Assembly (NCBI GenBank): GCA_031213475.1
Contig: JARUPZ010000006.1
Span: 2,757,501 to 2,821,500, forward strand
Reading direction: 5' to 3'
DNA from: Nereocystis luetkeana
Lineage: Eukaryota; Sar; Phaeophyceae; Laminariales; Laminariaceae
DNA length: 64,000 nt
Position numbers and translations under genes: made by a program. Under the pieces are notes generated by a model, which worked only from the letters and a program-made list of their open reading frames with translations, was not told the origin of the DNA and made no database searches. Of the stretch, positions 1-9,361 are shown one piece after another. Every line of letters starts with the position of its first letter. Positions within the stretch are counted from its first letter, which is position 1.

Positions 1-65
1 GTAGGGAACCTTGCGCGGTCCGGCTGGTGGCCTGCTCGCTTTAAGGACCGCGTGGGGTGGTGGTG

Positions 66-3000
66 ATGTTTTTTCTTCTTAACCCCGACGCCGAGGAGTT
101 CATCCCTCAGGCGGGACGGGTACATCACCACAGCAGAGAGCGCTACGTGGGCAGCCGGTGGAGTGGAGAGGCTGGCCACAGCGTGGGTATGCATGCACGA
201 CAGGAAGGATGGGATTGTCGGCGTGGGTTGGGACGGCTGCACCCAGCCAACGGGAACCAAGGCGCGTACCGGGCTACGAAACGGAGAGCCACTTTCGCCA
301 TAGCGAAAAAAAAGAAACAAAAAAAGAAAAAAAGAAGGCGGGGACGAGCCTCACGTCGGCTGGCAAAGAAAGCAGCACGCGAGGCTCGTAAGAGACAGAA
401 GGAGGCACTTGTGACGGTAGCGACCTACAATGTGCGCACCCTGGCTGTAAAGGGGAAGAACGGGTACGGACATGACGAGCGGGTACTGGCGAAGGGACGG
501 CAACTCGGCTGTGACTTCATTGGCCTGCAAGAAACTCGGAGGTCCGGCAGCACGACGTTCCGTGCGGCAGGGTATCGTGTTTTCTGTTCAGGACAGGAAA
601 CAACAGCCACCAGGCAAGGGCTGTACGGAGTAGGCCTAGCTGTCAAGGAATCGTTGTGCAGTAAGTCTGTGTATACTCATCAGTTCGTTGACGAGCGGCT
701 AATGTCTATGCGCTTTGAGCTGGCTGGCAAATGCGAGGCAGTCAATTTCGTCGTTGCGTATGCTCCAACTGATTGTACCAAGGACGCCGAACTGAAAGGT
801 ATCTTCTGGCAGAAGCTGGAGTACTTGGTGAAAAAAATCCCGACGAAAGAGTGTCTGTTTGTACTGATGGATGCCAACGCGCGAACTGGACAGAGGAAGG
901 AAGGGTGCGGTGATGATGAAAGCAGAGTGCTGGGAGTGTATGGACGTGATGTTCGTAACGATAATGGCAGACGGCTCCTGTCGTTCGCCACCAATTGCAA
1001 GTTGGCTCTCACCAACACGTTTTTCAGCACGCGCAAGGGTGGGATATCGCATACTTACAACGGCACCGGCCCGAATGACCGTAAGCGGATTGACTACATC
1101 CTAACCCGTCAAGTCCATCGACCTAGAGTACAAGATGCGAAAGTCGTCCCACAGCCTCCTGCCCCAGCTAAGGCTGACTCAGACCACAACATCTTGTATA
1201 TTAAAGTCCGACTCGGTGGTCGTTTTGCGCCCAACAGACAAATACGTAGACCGACGAAACGCCGAGAGTTCGACAGGCAGCTTTTTATGTCCGATGGAAA
1301 TTGTCGTGAACGAGTAGTCTCCAGGATCATCTCCACTCTCAACCAGCCTATCCAGCCCCGTAATACGTCTGGTATGGTTGAGATTTTCACTGCGGCTGTT
1401 ATTGATGCGGTCGAAAAAGAGGTACCACCCCCTGCACGTCGCCACCGCAGACATGGATGGTGTGAGTCTGCCGAAACCTTGGCCGCATTCATGCCAGCAT
1501 GGACAGCGAGGGAGGATGCACGACAATTCTTGCGTGCCCACCCCCGGGACAGAACCGCGTGGAAGACCCTGAGATCTGCGTGTGCGAACCTGCAGAAGGT
1601 GATTGCCGCAGGACTGCATGCGTACTTCGAAGCGTACCTTGCCGAAACCGAACGACTCCTAGCGAACAACGACCAAAGAGGCTTTTACAAGCACCTTAAG
1701 AGTACGGTAGGATTGGAAGGGACTAAAGCGAGGAGCGAACAGTTCATTAGGGACGAGGATGGCACGATCCTACGGGATAAGGTGCGAATTCGTGAACGAT
1801 GGGCGGGGTTTTATCACAAACTCTTGAACACGAAGTCGCTGAAACTCGATCCCACGATCATCGACCTCTTGCCACCGCGACCGCCTAAACTGTCGCTTGA
1901 AGATGAACCATCCATAGACGAGATGACCGAAGCACTGAAGGGGATGTCGAATTGGAAAGCTGTCGGGCCAGATGGTCTCCCGGTCGAACTCCTAAAAATC
2001 GACCACCCGGCATTCGCCCAGCGCTTTCACAACATCCTTGTCAATGTTTGGTTAACAGGAGAAGTCCCTCAGCAATGGAAAGATGCGATCATCAAGGTCC
2101 TTCACAAAAAGAAGGATCGAACTGACTGCAACAACTATAGAGGGATCTCGCTTGTTGCCCACGCAGGCAAAGTGTTGTTGAAAATCGTCGCGTCCCGCCT
2201 CAGCAACTACTGCGAGACCGAGGAACTACTCCCCGAGGAACAGTGCGGCTTCCGCCCCGCACGATCAACGATTGATATGTTGTTCGTCGTGCGCCGGCTG
2301 CAAGAGCTCGGACGACAGAGGAAAATCCCCTTATACGTGTGCTTCATCGATCTGCAGAAAGCGTACGACTCTGTCGACCGAGAGCTGTTATGGAAGGTAC
2401 TCACACGCTTTGGCGTACCAACCAAGATGCTGAGAATTATCCGTAATTTCCACGATGGCATGCGGGCTCGCGTGCGTACTGATGACGGCGAGCTCTCGGA
2501 ATGGTTTGATGTCACGCAGGGGCTGCGGCAAGGCTGTGTACTGTCACCGTTACTGTTCAACGTGTTCTTCGCTGCTGCGTTACACGTCGTACTAGTACGC
2601 TTCAGCCAAGACGAAGCCATTGTAAGGGATTTGGTCCAACTCTTGGAAGCTGGAGTAGTTCGAACAGGGAAGGAGGAGCCATTGGCGTGCGTGCGAAGGT
2701 CTGTATGGGGCATGTTGTACGCCGACGATGCAGGAATTGTCTCGAAGTCGGCTGAAGGGCTCGCAAAAATGATGACAGTCATCGTGACTGTCTTCGAAGC
2801 AGCAGGCCTCACGGTGTCGGAAAAGAAGACTGAGACAATGGTCCTACAAACACCAGACCGGACAACCCTCGCACCACCGCTCGTCATCGAAGCGGCAGGT
2901 CAGAGGTATAAGCAGACGACCCAGTTCTTATACCTAGGCGGCGTTATCCACGAAAACGCTGACCTCTCGCTCGAAATCGACCGACGGATCCGCCTCATGC

Positions 3001-3797
3001 GAGCATGCTTCAAACGGTTCGGCCCGGAGTTGTATGATAGGACGACCGCCCCCCTTAGCCTTAAAGTCCGAATGCTGAAGGCCGAGGTGATTGAGACCCT
3101 GCTGTACGGGTGTGTGACGTGGACCCTCAGAGCGGAACACTTTGCCAAGCTTCGAACGGCTCACCACCAAGTCCTGTTGCGAGTCATTGGCTTCCAGCGC
3201 CGACTTCGTACTGACCATGCCACCCTCTCGTACGCGAAGGCCCTCAAGATGACACGTTGCGAGAGCATCGAAACGACCATTCGCAAACGGCGGCTCTTCT
3301 TTGCGGGGGGCGTGGCACGGCAAAGCAAGGAGCGATTACCCAATCGGGTAATGCTCGGGACGATAGCTGGTGGGGAGAACCCGAGACCAGGCGGACAGTG
3401 TAAGACTTGGCATAGATGCATAGTCGAAGACCTTAGGGAGTTCCGAGCCACCGAAGGGTCAACGGAAGTTGCCCCCTTGGTGTTTGGAGTTGAGACCGCG
3501 TTGTGGTCCACAGCAGCCAAAAAGGCGGGGAAGTGGTACCGGGGGATCCTTGAAGCAGCCGAACGGTTCATGGTGAGGTGGCACGAGGCTGAGGCTGAGA
3601 TGAGTAGACAGCGCCGCGCATCCGCCGTGGATGGTGCCCAAAGGAACGGGGGGGGAGGGGGCAACAGGAGAAGTGGCATAAAGCCCGACCGAGTGAATGC
3701 GGAGAGGGGGGGGAACAGGAGGGGTAGAAGGGAAACGGCGGTAGACGAAAGTAGGAAGGAGATGGCAGACAGGGTAGCAAGGCACCAAGTCGACTAG
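66..3797 (+). CDS. LINE polyprotein: AP-endonuclease-like plus reverse transcriptase
   Basis: The 1243-residue protein would nick target DNA and copy the element's RNA at the nick (target-primed reverse transcription). After a very basic lysine/arginine-rich stretch (about residues 70-115) comes an exonuclease-endonuclease-phosphatase domain (about 118-380) with the family's hallmark motifs: TYNVRT, GLQETR, MDANARTG and SDHN. Reverse transcriptase follows (about 625-890) with [35 protein letters not shown] and catalytic LYADDAG. The C-terminal 350 residues contain [10 protein letters not shown] and RRRLFFAGGVAR blocks also found in family B, and a glycine-rich tail. An in-frame stop at 42-44 bounds the ORF; the first ATG is at 66, and the preceding GTG codons are unlikely starts in a eukaryote. 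No RNase H domain is evident. Confidence 0.88.
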   Translation: MFFLLNPDAEEFIPQAGRVHHHSRERYVGSRWSGEAGHSVGMHARQEGWDCRRGLGRLHPANGNQGAYRATKRRATFAIAKKKKQKKKKRRRGRASRRLAKKAAREARKRQKEALVTVATYNVRTLAVKGKNGYGHDERVLAKGRQLGCDFIGLQETRRSGSTTFRAAGYRVFCSGQETTATRQGLYGVGLAVKESLCSKSVYTHQFVDERLMSMRFELAGKCEAVNFVVAYAPTDCTKDAELKGIFWQKLEYLVKKIPTKECLFVLMDANARTGQRKEGCGDDESRVLGVYGRDVRNDNGRRLLSFATNCKLALTNTFFSTRKGGISHTYNGTGPNDRKRIDYILTRQVHRPRVQDAKVVPQPPAPAKADSDHNILYIKVRLGGRFAPNRQIRRPTKRREFDRQLFMSDGNCRERVVSRIISTLNQPIQPRNTSGMVEIFTAAVIDAVEKEVPPPARRHRRHGWCESAETLAAFMPAWTAREDARQFLRAHPRDRTAWKTLRSACANLQKVIAAGLHAYFEAYLAETERLLANNDQRGFYKHLKSTVGLEGTKARSEQFIRDEDGTILRDKVRIRERWAGFYHKLLNTKSLKLDPTIIDLLPPRPPKLSLEDEPSIDEMTEALKGMSNWKAVGPDGLPVELLKIDHPAFAQRFHNILVNVWLTGEVPQQWKDAIIKVLHKKKDRTDCNNYRGISLVAHAGKVLLKIVASRLSNYCETEELLPEEQCGFRPARSTIDMLFVVRRLQELGRQRKIPLYVCFIDLQKAYDSVDRELLWKVLTRFGVPTKMLRIIRNFHDGMRARVRTDDGELSEWFDVTQGLRQGCVLSPLLFNVFFAAALHVVLVRFSQDEAIVRDLVQLLEAGVVRTGKEEPLACVRRSVWGMLYADDAGIVSKSAEGLAKMMTVIVTVFEAAGLTVSEKKTETMVLQTPDRTTLAPPLVIEAAGQRYKQTTQFLYLGGVIHENADLSLEIDRRIRLMRACFKRFGPELYDRTTAPLSLKVRMLKAEVIETLLYGCVTWTLRAEHFAKLRTAHHQVLLRVIGFQRRLRTDHATLSYAKALKMTRCESIETTIRKRRLFFAGGVARQSKERLPNRVMLGTIAGGENPRPGGQCKTWHRCIVEDLREFRATEGSTEVAPLVFGVETALWSTAAKKAGKWYRGILEAAERFMVRWHEAEAEMSRQRRASAVDGAQRNGGGGGNRRSGIKPDRVNAERGGNRRGRRETAVDESRKEMADRVARHQVD

Positions 3798-3877
3798 GAA
3801 GTAGAATATGACCATACTACTAGTGCTACCAACTGGTGCAGCTGGCTCGAACGTGGTCTTCCCTTGTCTTCTCTTTT

Positions 3878-3879
<2 letters not shown>

Positions 3880-3920
<41 letters not shown>
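3880..3920 (+). repeat. 41-nt poly(T) tract inside the LINE A 3' UTR
   Basis: Uninterrupted T run that splits a 3' UTR block which is contiguous in the copy at 7278-7660 and is represented by a mixed T/C-rich stretch in the copy at 13646-15620. It could be replication slippage or a poly(A)-tailed insertion remnant on the minus strand. Confidence 0.9.
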
Positions 3921-4683
3921 CTCTCTTGCGCTGACTCTCCGTGATTTTCATTTCATTTTTTCTCTTCCTCTTCCTTTTCTGATTGATAAGCCGTACTCAA
4001 GGAGCCGTGTGGCGTGGTTGGAAGACGAACCTGCTCTGCTCGGCTCGTATTGTCTGACGCCAAGGGGCTGGGCATAGTTGACGAACGCAGGGCGGAGACG
4101 GCAGTCTGGGTAGCAAGGTACCAGGCGGATTAGCAGGGAGAACCTGGCTATACTACTCGTACCACAAGCTGCTGCCGCCACCTAGAAGGTGCTTTGGGCT
4201 TTGGTCTGCCTGTTATTTCCCCTTTGTTATTTTTCCTTGTTACTTTCTCCTTGGTTCTTTGTCTTACTCTGTTCACAAGCAGTGGTGTCTTTTGTTATTT
4301 CTTCTTTTTTCCAGCTCGTTCTTTTTCAAGTGTAGGCCACCTCGCCTGCGGGGGGGGGGGCACGACAGATTGTTTCTCTTAGATTTTGCTTTCATTTTTC
4401 TTCTTTTTCTTTTTCGACTTGTCTACCTTGTTTTGTTTTCTCTTTGATTGTTTCTTTTCGTTTCACTATTTCATAGATTGCGTATGTCGTGCCTGTCGTA
4501 TCTAGTATGATGACATGGCTTTGCATTGCCCACTGCAGTTCACACTGCACACGTGGCAACGTAGTATCTCTGTGGCGTAGCTTTGTGACCACAGAACTTG
4601 TATCTCTTCTAGGATGGAAGAATCGGCACGGACACTGGTTGTGCTGGATGTCGACGGGTAGAAAGAACGGTTTAATGTGAAGA

Positions 4684-4702
4684 ACACACACACACACACA
4701 CA
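4684..4702 (+). repeat. (CA)n tail of LINE A copy 1
   Basis: Dinucleotide run directly after the conserved 3' terminus TTTAATGTGAAGAA. The same junction, with a similar CA/GT run, recurs on the minus strand at 6402, 13646 and 31186, so it is the element's terminal tail and not a random microsatellite. Confidence 0.85.
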
Positions 4703-5001
4703 TGATAGTTGAGGGAATAATATTGATTTGGTATTCGACTGATATGGATGAATTTCAGAGTCTTTCATTTTTGAGATTATATTGAGATTGGTACTGAAAT
4801 CTGGAAGGCCAATCTACTATTTTTCCTATTTCATGCAGTTGAACCTACCATAGGGAAGGCTGTATGTTGATTACCGGAAAGAGGTTAGAGTAAGGCCAAT
4901 ATTTTGTTTCACCTTGATTGAATTGGTTTGAGTCTGGGTTTTGGAGGTTTTGGTGTTTTGACAGCAGGGAGGCAGCTGTTTGGTTCTATAGTGGGTTTTG
5001 G
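4703..5001. other. AT-rich spacer with no gene
   Basis: Lies between the LINE A tail and the 395-bp MITE. I see no long ORF, RNA gene or repeat shared with the rest of the window. Confidence 0.6.
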
Positions 5002-5005
5002 AATT

Positions 5006-5400
5006 AACAGACAAAACGGAAAAATGGGAACGAAACAAAAAATGGGAACGGACGTTTTTTTTTAGAAAGCAAACCAATTGTGTACAACTCCAAGAAAAAA
5101 AGTTGACAGTCCTGTGGGGCTGTACAGCAGCCTTCGAATGAGCTGTCGCTCAGGCTGGAAGTCCTCGGCATCGCCGCGGTAGCCAGCATCTAGAGAAATC
5201 ACAATAGAGCCAGCGTATATCGCTTTTTGCGCCCACCCGAAGGCACGAGATGGAGCATGACCGTTCTGACGAGCTCCTCGCTCAGGGCTGGTCAAGGGGT
5301 TTCGCAGGATCATTTTGGTTCTCTGATACACCACATGGTTCTGGAGATACGGCTTGGTTCTCATTTTAGGCTTCGTTCCCATTTTTCAGATTTGTCTGTT
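5006..5400 (+). mobile_element. 395-bp MITE, copy 1
   Basis: Starts AACAGACAAA and ends TTTGTCTGTT, with about 29 bp of nearly perfect terminal inverted repeat (A-rich, including AAAAATGGGAACGAA) and weaker similarity further in. It is flanked by the 4-bp direct repeat AATT (5002-5005 and 5401-5404). A second copy of exactly the same length lies inverted at 9362-9756 with a different 4-bp duplication (TTTA). It has no transposase, so it must be mobilised in trans. The superfamily is uncertain; Sola-type elements are one group known for 4-bp duplications. Confidence 0.85.
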
Positions 5401-5404
5401 AATT

Positions 5405-5906
5405 TCTGTTTTTGGGGTGAATACACTGCTACTTGTAGTGTCACGACAAGAGGATTTTAATGTGTTGGATGAGTGTGGACCTGGTACGGAATAGGCACAA
5501 TTATCCTGACAGTGTGCTACGTCTAGGAAGGCTGTCGGACATGGTCGTATGATGTAGCCGTACACATGTCTGATACGTGTCATTGTCGTATTAGTTCAAG
5601 TGTCTTGAGTAACTGTTGTGTCACTGCAATCCATTTACGGAGATTGTGATGATAACTATGTTTCCCCGAGGGGTTGCATAAAATTGTGTTTGACCTGCTT
5701 TCAGGGGTCTTCTAGAGTCTAGGGGAACTTGGCCCCCTTGCTCTCAGTACGATAAAGGATAAAACATATATTTCTCGTCTCTCCTTCCACCGCCTTATGG
5801 CGCGAATGCTCCCGATCGACCGCTCTCCGTGAGCAAGGCTCTCCGCCCCAGGGCAAGCCTCACCCGCGCATCACCCAAGCGCACCCGGTGCTCGAATTGA
5901 TCCCTT
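5405..5906. other. Non-coding stretch, possibly an old LTR fragment
   Basis: No ORF of note. A TGTTGGATG at 5461, a TATA-like GATAAAACATATAT near 5754 and a pyrimidine-rich stretch after it resemble parts of an LTR, but no matching CA end or second copy is visible, so this is only a suggestion. Confidence 0.25.
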
Positions 5907-6047
5907 ACTTTCTTCGTCTCGTGTATTTTGAGGCAGCCTAATTTTCGATTTTTATTTGTTTTTCGGATCTTCCTAGGGCTCCAGCACCTTCGTGTGACCA
6001 CGGACTCCTTCATCAGGGAGTTTAATGTGAGAACAACATTAACAACA
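5907..6047 (+). mobile_element. Family C retroelement 3' end, copy 1
   Basis: About 140 bp matching the 3' ends at 12215-12509 and 31377-31748: a CTCGTGTATTTTGAGGCAGC block, the GACCACGGACTCCTTC block and the terminal AATGTGAGAACAACA followed by AAC repeats. It is joined directly to an antisense LINE A 3' UTR block at 6048, a junction that recurs at 31749. No coding sequence is present; family C may be a SINE or a very 5'-truncated LINE. Confidence 0.7.
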
Positions 6048-6279
6048 ACTAGATACGACAGGTATGACATAAGCAATCTATGAAATAGTGAAACAAAAAG
6101 AAACAATCAAAGATAAGACGAAAAAAAAGTAGACAAATCGAAAGAGAAAAAGAAAAACAGAAGCAAAATCTAGGAGAAACAATCTGTCGTGCCCCCCCCC
6201 GCAGGAAGTATGAAGGAAATGGCAGACAGGGTAGCAAGGCACCAAGTCGGCTAGGAAGTAGAACATGACCATACTATTA
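6048..6279. mobile_element. Rearranged LINE A fragments joined head to head
   Basis: 6048-6200 is the LINE A 3' UTR in antisense (reverse of about 4350-4495), ending in its poly(C) tract. 6205-6279 is in sense orientation and covers the last codons and the stop region of LINE A (matching about 3755-3820). The orientation switch falls at the C-run, suggesting rearrangement at the homopolymer. Confidence 0.7.
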
Positions 6280-6340
6280 CGGGGGACCATAGTTAATAGG
6301 ACCAAATATTGTTATTTAAGAGTAAAAATGGTCAAATATA

Positions 6341-6349
6341 TACCAGGTA
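6341..6349 (+). repeat. TACCAGGTA scar in MITE copy A
   Basis: Compared with MITE copy C, which reads AAATATATAGGATTTT, copy A has exactly seven extra bases giving AAATATATACCAGGTAGG. Copy B shares the gain (7215-7223). The flanking segments on each side are the same length in A and C. Confidence 0.75.
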
Positions 6350-6373
6350 GGTTTTTATGTATACCATGGGTCC

Positions 6374-6382
6374 TACCAGGTA
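6374..6382 (+). repeat. TACCAGGTA scar in the right TIR of MITE copy A
   Basis: The left arm of the element reads TTAATAGGACC, while the right arm (reverse complement) reads TTAATACCTGGTAGGACC. The two arms differ by one inserted heptamer at a TA. Confidence 0.7.
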
Positions 6383-6401
6383 TTAATTATGGTCCCCCGT
6401 C

Positions 6402-6835
6402 ATGTGTGTGTGTTCTTCACATTAAACAGTTCTTTCTACCCGTCGACATCCAGCACAACCAGTGTCCGTGCCGATTCTTCAGTCCTAGAAGAGATACAAG
6501 TTCTGTGGTCACAAAGCTACGCCACAGAGATACTACGTTGCCACGTGTGCAGTGTGAACTGCAGTGGGCAATGCAAAGCCATGTCATAATACTAGATACG
6601 ACAGGCACGACATACGCAATCTATGAAATAGTGAAACGAAAAGAAACAATCAAAGAGAAAACAAAAACAAGGTAGACAAATCGAAAAAGAAAAAGAAGAA
6701 AAATGAAAGCAAAATCTAAGAGAAACAATCTGTCGTGCCCCCCCCCCCGCAGGCGAGGTGGCCTACACTTGAAAAAGAACGAGCTGGAAAAAAGAAGAAA
6801 TAACAAAAAACAGTACCCCTCTTCTGACCAAAGCA
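6402..6835 (-). mobile_element. LINE A 3' UTR fragment, antisense
   Basis: Reverse complement of about 4290-4702, starting with the GT/CA tail and running through the GTCGACATCCAGCACAACC block, the poly(C) tract at 6739-6748 and the AAAGAACGAGCTGG block. The small ORFs here are antisense readings of a non-coding UTR. Confidence 0.8.
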
Positions 6836-7164
6836 ACCAAAGTAAGTACGTTTCATACGTACACCCAGCTGGCGGCCTTCCTGCATACCACTCTGCCCAT
6901 GAGTATAAGCACTGTTTGTAGATTAATATTCGATCAAAAAGGTCCTTATTTTTAAAGACAGAGTGGTACCGAGAAAATAAATAAATGAAAACACAACCAA
7001 TCGTGAAGCAGTCTTCATTTTTTATTTTTTTCTGTACGCACTTGTCAGGGGCGGTACCGAGTCAGCTCCACGCTTACCAAGTAAGTACCAGGTACGCATT
7101 TGCCAAGCGACACACAGGCATTGAACACATAAAGTGCAGGCTCCCGCCACTATTACTACTATTG
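6836..7164. other. Non-coding spacer between inverted MITE copies
   Basis: No gene or recognised repeat seen except a TACCAGGTA at 7086-7094. It lies inside the inverted arrangement formed by MITE copies A and B. Confidence 0.5.
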
Positions 7165-7277
7165 CGGGGGACCATAGTTAATACCTGGTAGGACCTATGG
7201 TACACACAAAAACCTACCTGGTAAATATTTACCTATTTTCACTAACAATATTTGGTCCTATTTACTATGGTCCCCCG
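7165..7277 (-). mobile_element. ~115-bp MITE, copy B
   Basis: Inverted relative to copy A, with the same ends and both scar heptamers (7182-7190 and 7215-7223). Its right flank, TAATACTAGTGCTACC, continues the LINE A 3' UTR interrupted at copy A's left flank, so A and B frame an insertion or rearrangement within one LINE A 3' UTR. Confidence 0.8.
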
Positions 7278-7735
7278 TAATACTAGTGCTACCAACTGGT
7301 GCAGCTGGTTCGAACGTGGTCTTCCCTTGTCTTCTCTTCTTTCTTGCGCTAACTCTCGTTGATTTTCATATATATTTTTTTCTCTTCCTCTTCCTTTTCT
7401 GATTGATAAGCCGTACTGAAGGAGCCGTGTGGCGTGGTTGGAAGACGAACCTGCCCTGCTCGTTTCGTATTGTCCGACGCCAAGGGGCTGGGCACAGTTG
7501 ACGAACGCAGGGCGGAGACGGCAGTCTGGGTAGCAAGGTACCAGGCGGATTAGCAGGGAGAACCTGGCTATACTACTCGTACCACAAGCTGCTGCCGCCA
7601 CCTGGAAGGTGCTTTGGGCTTTGGTCTGCTTGTTATTTCCCCTTTGTTATTTACTTTGAAAAGTACACCACTGCTTGTAAAAGTAACGAGGAGAAATAAC
7701 AAAAGGGAAAACGCAGAGTAAGAAAGTGTACGCTT
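7278..7735 (+). mobile_element. LINE A 3' UTR fragment with a short inverted end
   Basis: 7278-7660 matches 3820-4240 in sense orientation, without the poly(T) run. After about 7661 the sequence switches to the antisense version of a neighbouring UTR block (CACCACTGCTTGTA onwards, to about 7735). Non-coding. Confidence 0.7.
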
Positions 7736-7839
7736 AACGGGAGGAGGTATTAGAGCTGCCACCCTGGACTGCTACTGGCTCGCTATACATACAGCAGGAG
7801 GAGGACTGGACTTTTTCAAGATCAAGAAACCTGCTGCTA

Positions 7840-8670
7840 CGTACGACGAATGCGCGGTGCTGCCTACTCATCTCAGCGTCAGCCTCGTGCCACCTCATCA
7901 TGAACCGTTCGGCTGCTTCAAGGATCCCCCGGTACCACTTCCCCGCCTTTTTGGCTGCGGTACCACTTCCCCGCCGTTTTGGCTGCAGTGGACCACAACG
8001 CGGTCTAAACTCCAAACACCAACGGGGCAACTTCCGTTGACCCTTCGGTGGCTCGGAACTCCCTAAGGTCTTCGACTATGCATCTATGCCAAGTCTTACA
8101 CTGTCCGCCTGGTCTCGGATTCCCCCCACCAGATATCGTCCCGAACATTACCCGACTGGGTAATCGCTCCTTGCTTTGCCGTGCTACGCCCCTCGCAAAG
8201 AAGAGCCGCCGTTTACGAAAGGTCGTTTCAATGCTCTCGCAACGTGTCATCTTGAGGGCCTTCGCGTACGAGAGGGTGGCATGGTCAGGCCGAAATCGGC
8301 GCTGGAAGCCAACGACTCGCAACAGGACTTGGTGGTGAGCCGTTCGAAGCTTGGGAAAGTGTTCCGTTGTGAGGGTCCACGTTACACACCCGTACAGCAA
8401 GGTCTCAATCACCTCGGCCTTCAGCATTCGGACTTTAAGGCTAAGGGGGGCGGTCGTCCTATCATACAACTCCGGGCCGAACCGTTTGAGGCATGCTCGC
8501 ATGAGACGGATCCGTCCTTCGATTTCGAGCGAGAGCGCACCGTTTTCGTGGATAACGCCTAGGTATAAGAACTGGGTCGTCTGCTTATACCTCTGGCCTG
8601 CCGCGTCGATGACGAGTGGTGGTGCGAGGGTTGTCTGGTCTGGTGTTTGTAGGACTGCGGCCTTGGCGGA
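7840..8670 (-). pseudogene. LINE A reverse-transcriptase C-terminal fragment
   Basis: The minus strand encodes the region from just after the catalytic YADD block to the glycine-rich C terminus of the family A protein, in two overlapping frames (8709-8005 and 8030-7734). Recognisable blocks include [19 protein letters not shown] and RKRRLFFARGVARQS. Compared with the intact copy it has a frameshift near 8010-8030 and a small duplication near 7935-7980, and it lacks endonuclease, palm domain and 3' UTR. It is a dead fragment, part of the rearranged mosaic. Confidence 0.8.
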
Positions 8671-8814
8671 CTGGCAGACATAACTCGCCTCTTCCCCTGC
8701 ACGATACATTCGTGGCTATCTGTCCTCCTCCTTTTCCATCACGAATTATGAAACTATTCAAGAAGTTCGACTTGGACTAGAATTCGGTGGAAAAAACTTC
8801 CTAAAATAATAGAT

Positions 8815-8872
8815 GCCCCCTTGGTGTTTGGAGTTGAGACCGCGTTGTGGTCCGCTGCTGGCAAAAAGGCGG
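8815..8872 (+). mobile_element. 58-bp LINE A coding fragment
   Basis: Matches about 3471-3528 of the intact copy (block encoding FGVETALW). Both flanks diverge abruptly. Confidence 0.6.
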
Positions 8873-9357
8873 TCATTCTCATCGGAGAGTTTTCTTTCAA
8901 TGTTTTTTGACATTTTTTTCGCGCAATTTTTCAAACTTCCATATTTTCCTGGTTTTTCTTTCTTCCAAATATTGGAATGTTAACGAACTTGAAAAATATA
9001 TTGAGTAGGTTTAGCAGTCTGGGAGAAGGGATATTTAGGGATGTTTTTTACTTGAAAAATGTGTAGCGTGGTCTGCACTTCGGAATCTTCGTCCGCATCT
9101 ATCTGAGAAATTTCCTGGTTTGATGCAAACTCGGCGGAGCCGCGTTTATAGCAAGTTTTGGCCCTTTTCGGCTGCGGTTTGGTGTCAGGGTTAGGGTTAG
9201 ACTCCGGGGTTGGGTTGGGTCTTCGCCCGTGCCTTCATCCCAAGCCTCCCTCGGAAAAGCGACCTATCAGGATGTACCACACACACCGTATGTACACGAG
9301 TATCTGGTATTCATACGGGGCATACTACGGTGATGAAGCGGGGGAGAAATGACGAGT
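8873..9357. other. AT-rich non-coding stretch with a telomere-like motif
   Basis: No gene seen. Positions 9187-9200 contain two tandem TTAGGG-type units, followed by degenerate GGGTTGGGTTGGG. Confidence 0.5.
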
Positions 9358-9361
9358 TTTA

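Larger units (their letters stand above)
66..4702 (+). mobile_element. LINE family A, copy 1, apparently intact
   Basis: Non-LTR retrotransposon made of one long ORF (66-3797), a 905-bp 3' UTR (3798-4702) and a terminal (CA)n tail. The 3' UTR boundaries come from comparison with other family A pieces in the window (6402-6835, 7278-7660 and 13646-14530, the last two covering most of the UTR), which share its blocks and, where the end is present, stop at the same CA-rich tail. The 5' end lies at or before the window edge and cannot be fixed. Because the ORF and tail are both undamaged, this copy could be a source element for the broken family A copies nearby. Only the ORF and tail are directly visible; present activity is inference. 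Confidence 0.85.
6280..6399 (+). mobile_element. ~115-bp MITE, copy A
   Basis: Short element with inverted ends CGGGGGACCATAGTTAATA and a matching reverse-complement right end. Copies B (7165-7277) and C (42811-42918) are in the opposite orientation. The right inverted repeat carries an extra CCTGGTA heptamer absent from the left arm, and there is a second TACCAGGTA at 6341. It sits within a LINE A 3' UTR (left flank ACCATACTATTA). Non-coding. Confidence 0.8.

Noticed and set aside
57-65. GTG start codons for the LINE A ORF
   Set aside because: Eukaryotic initiation normally uses ATG; the first in-frame ATG is at 66.
4107-4116. Counting TACCAGGCG in the LINE A 3' UTR as a scar
   Set aside because: It lacks the closing GTA and is present in all LINE A copies (also near 7534 and 14235), so it is part of the element sequence.
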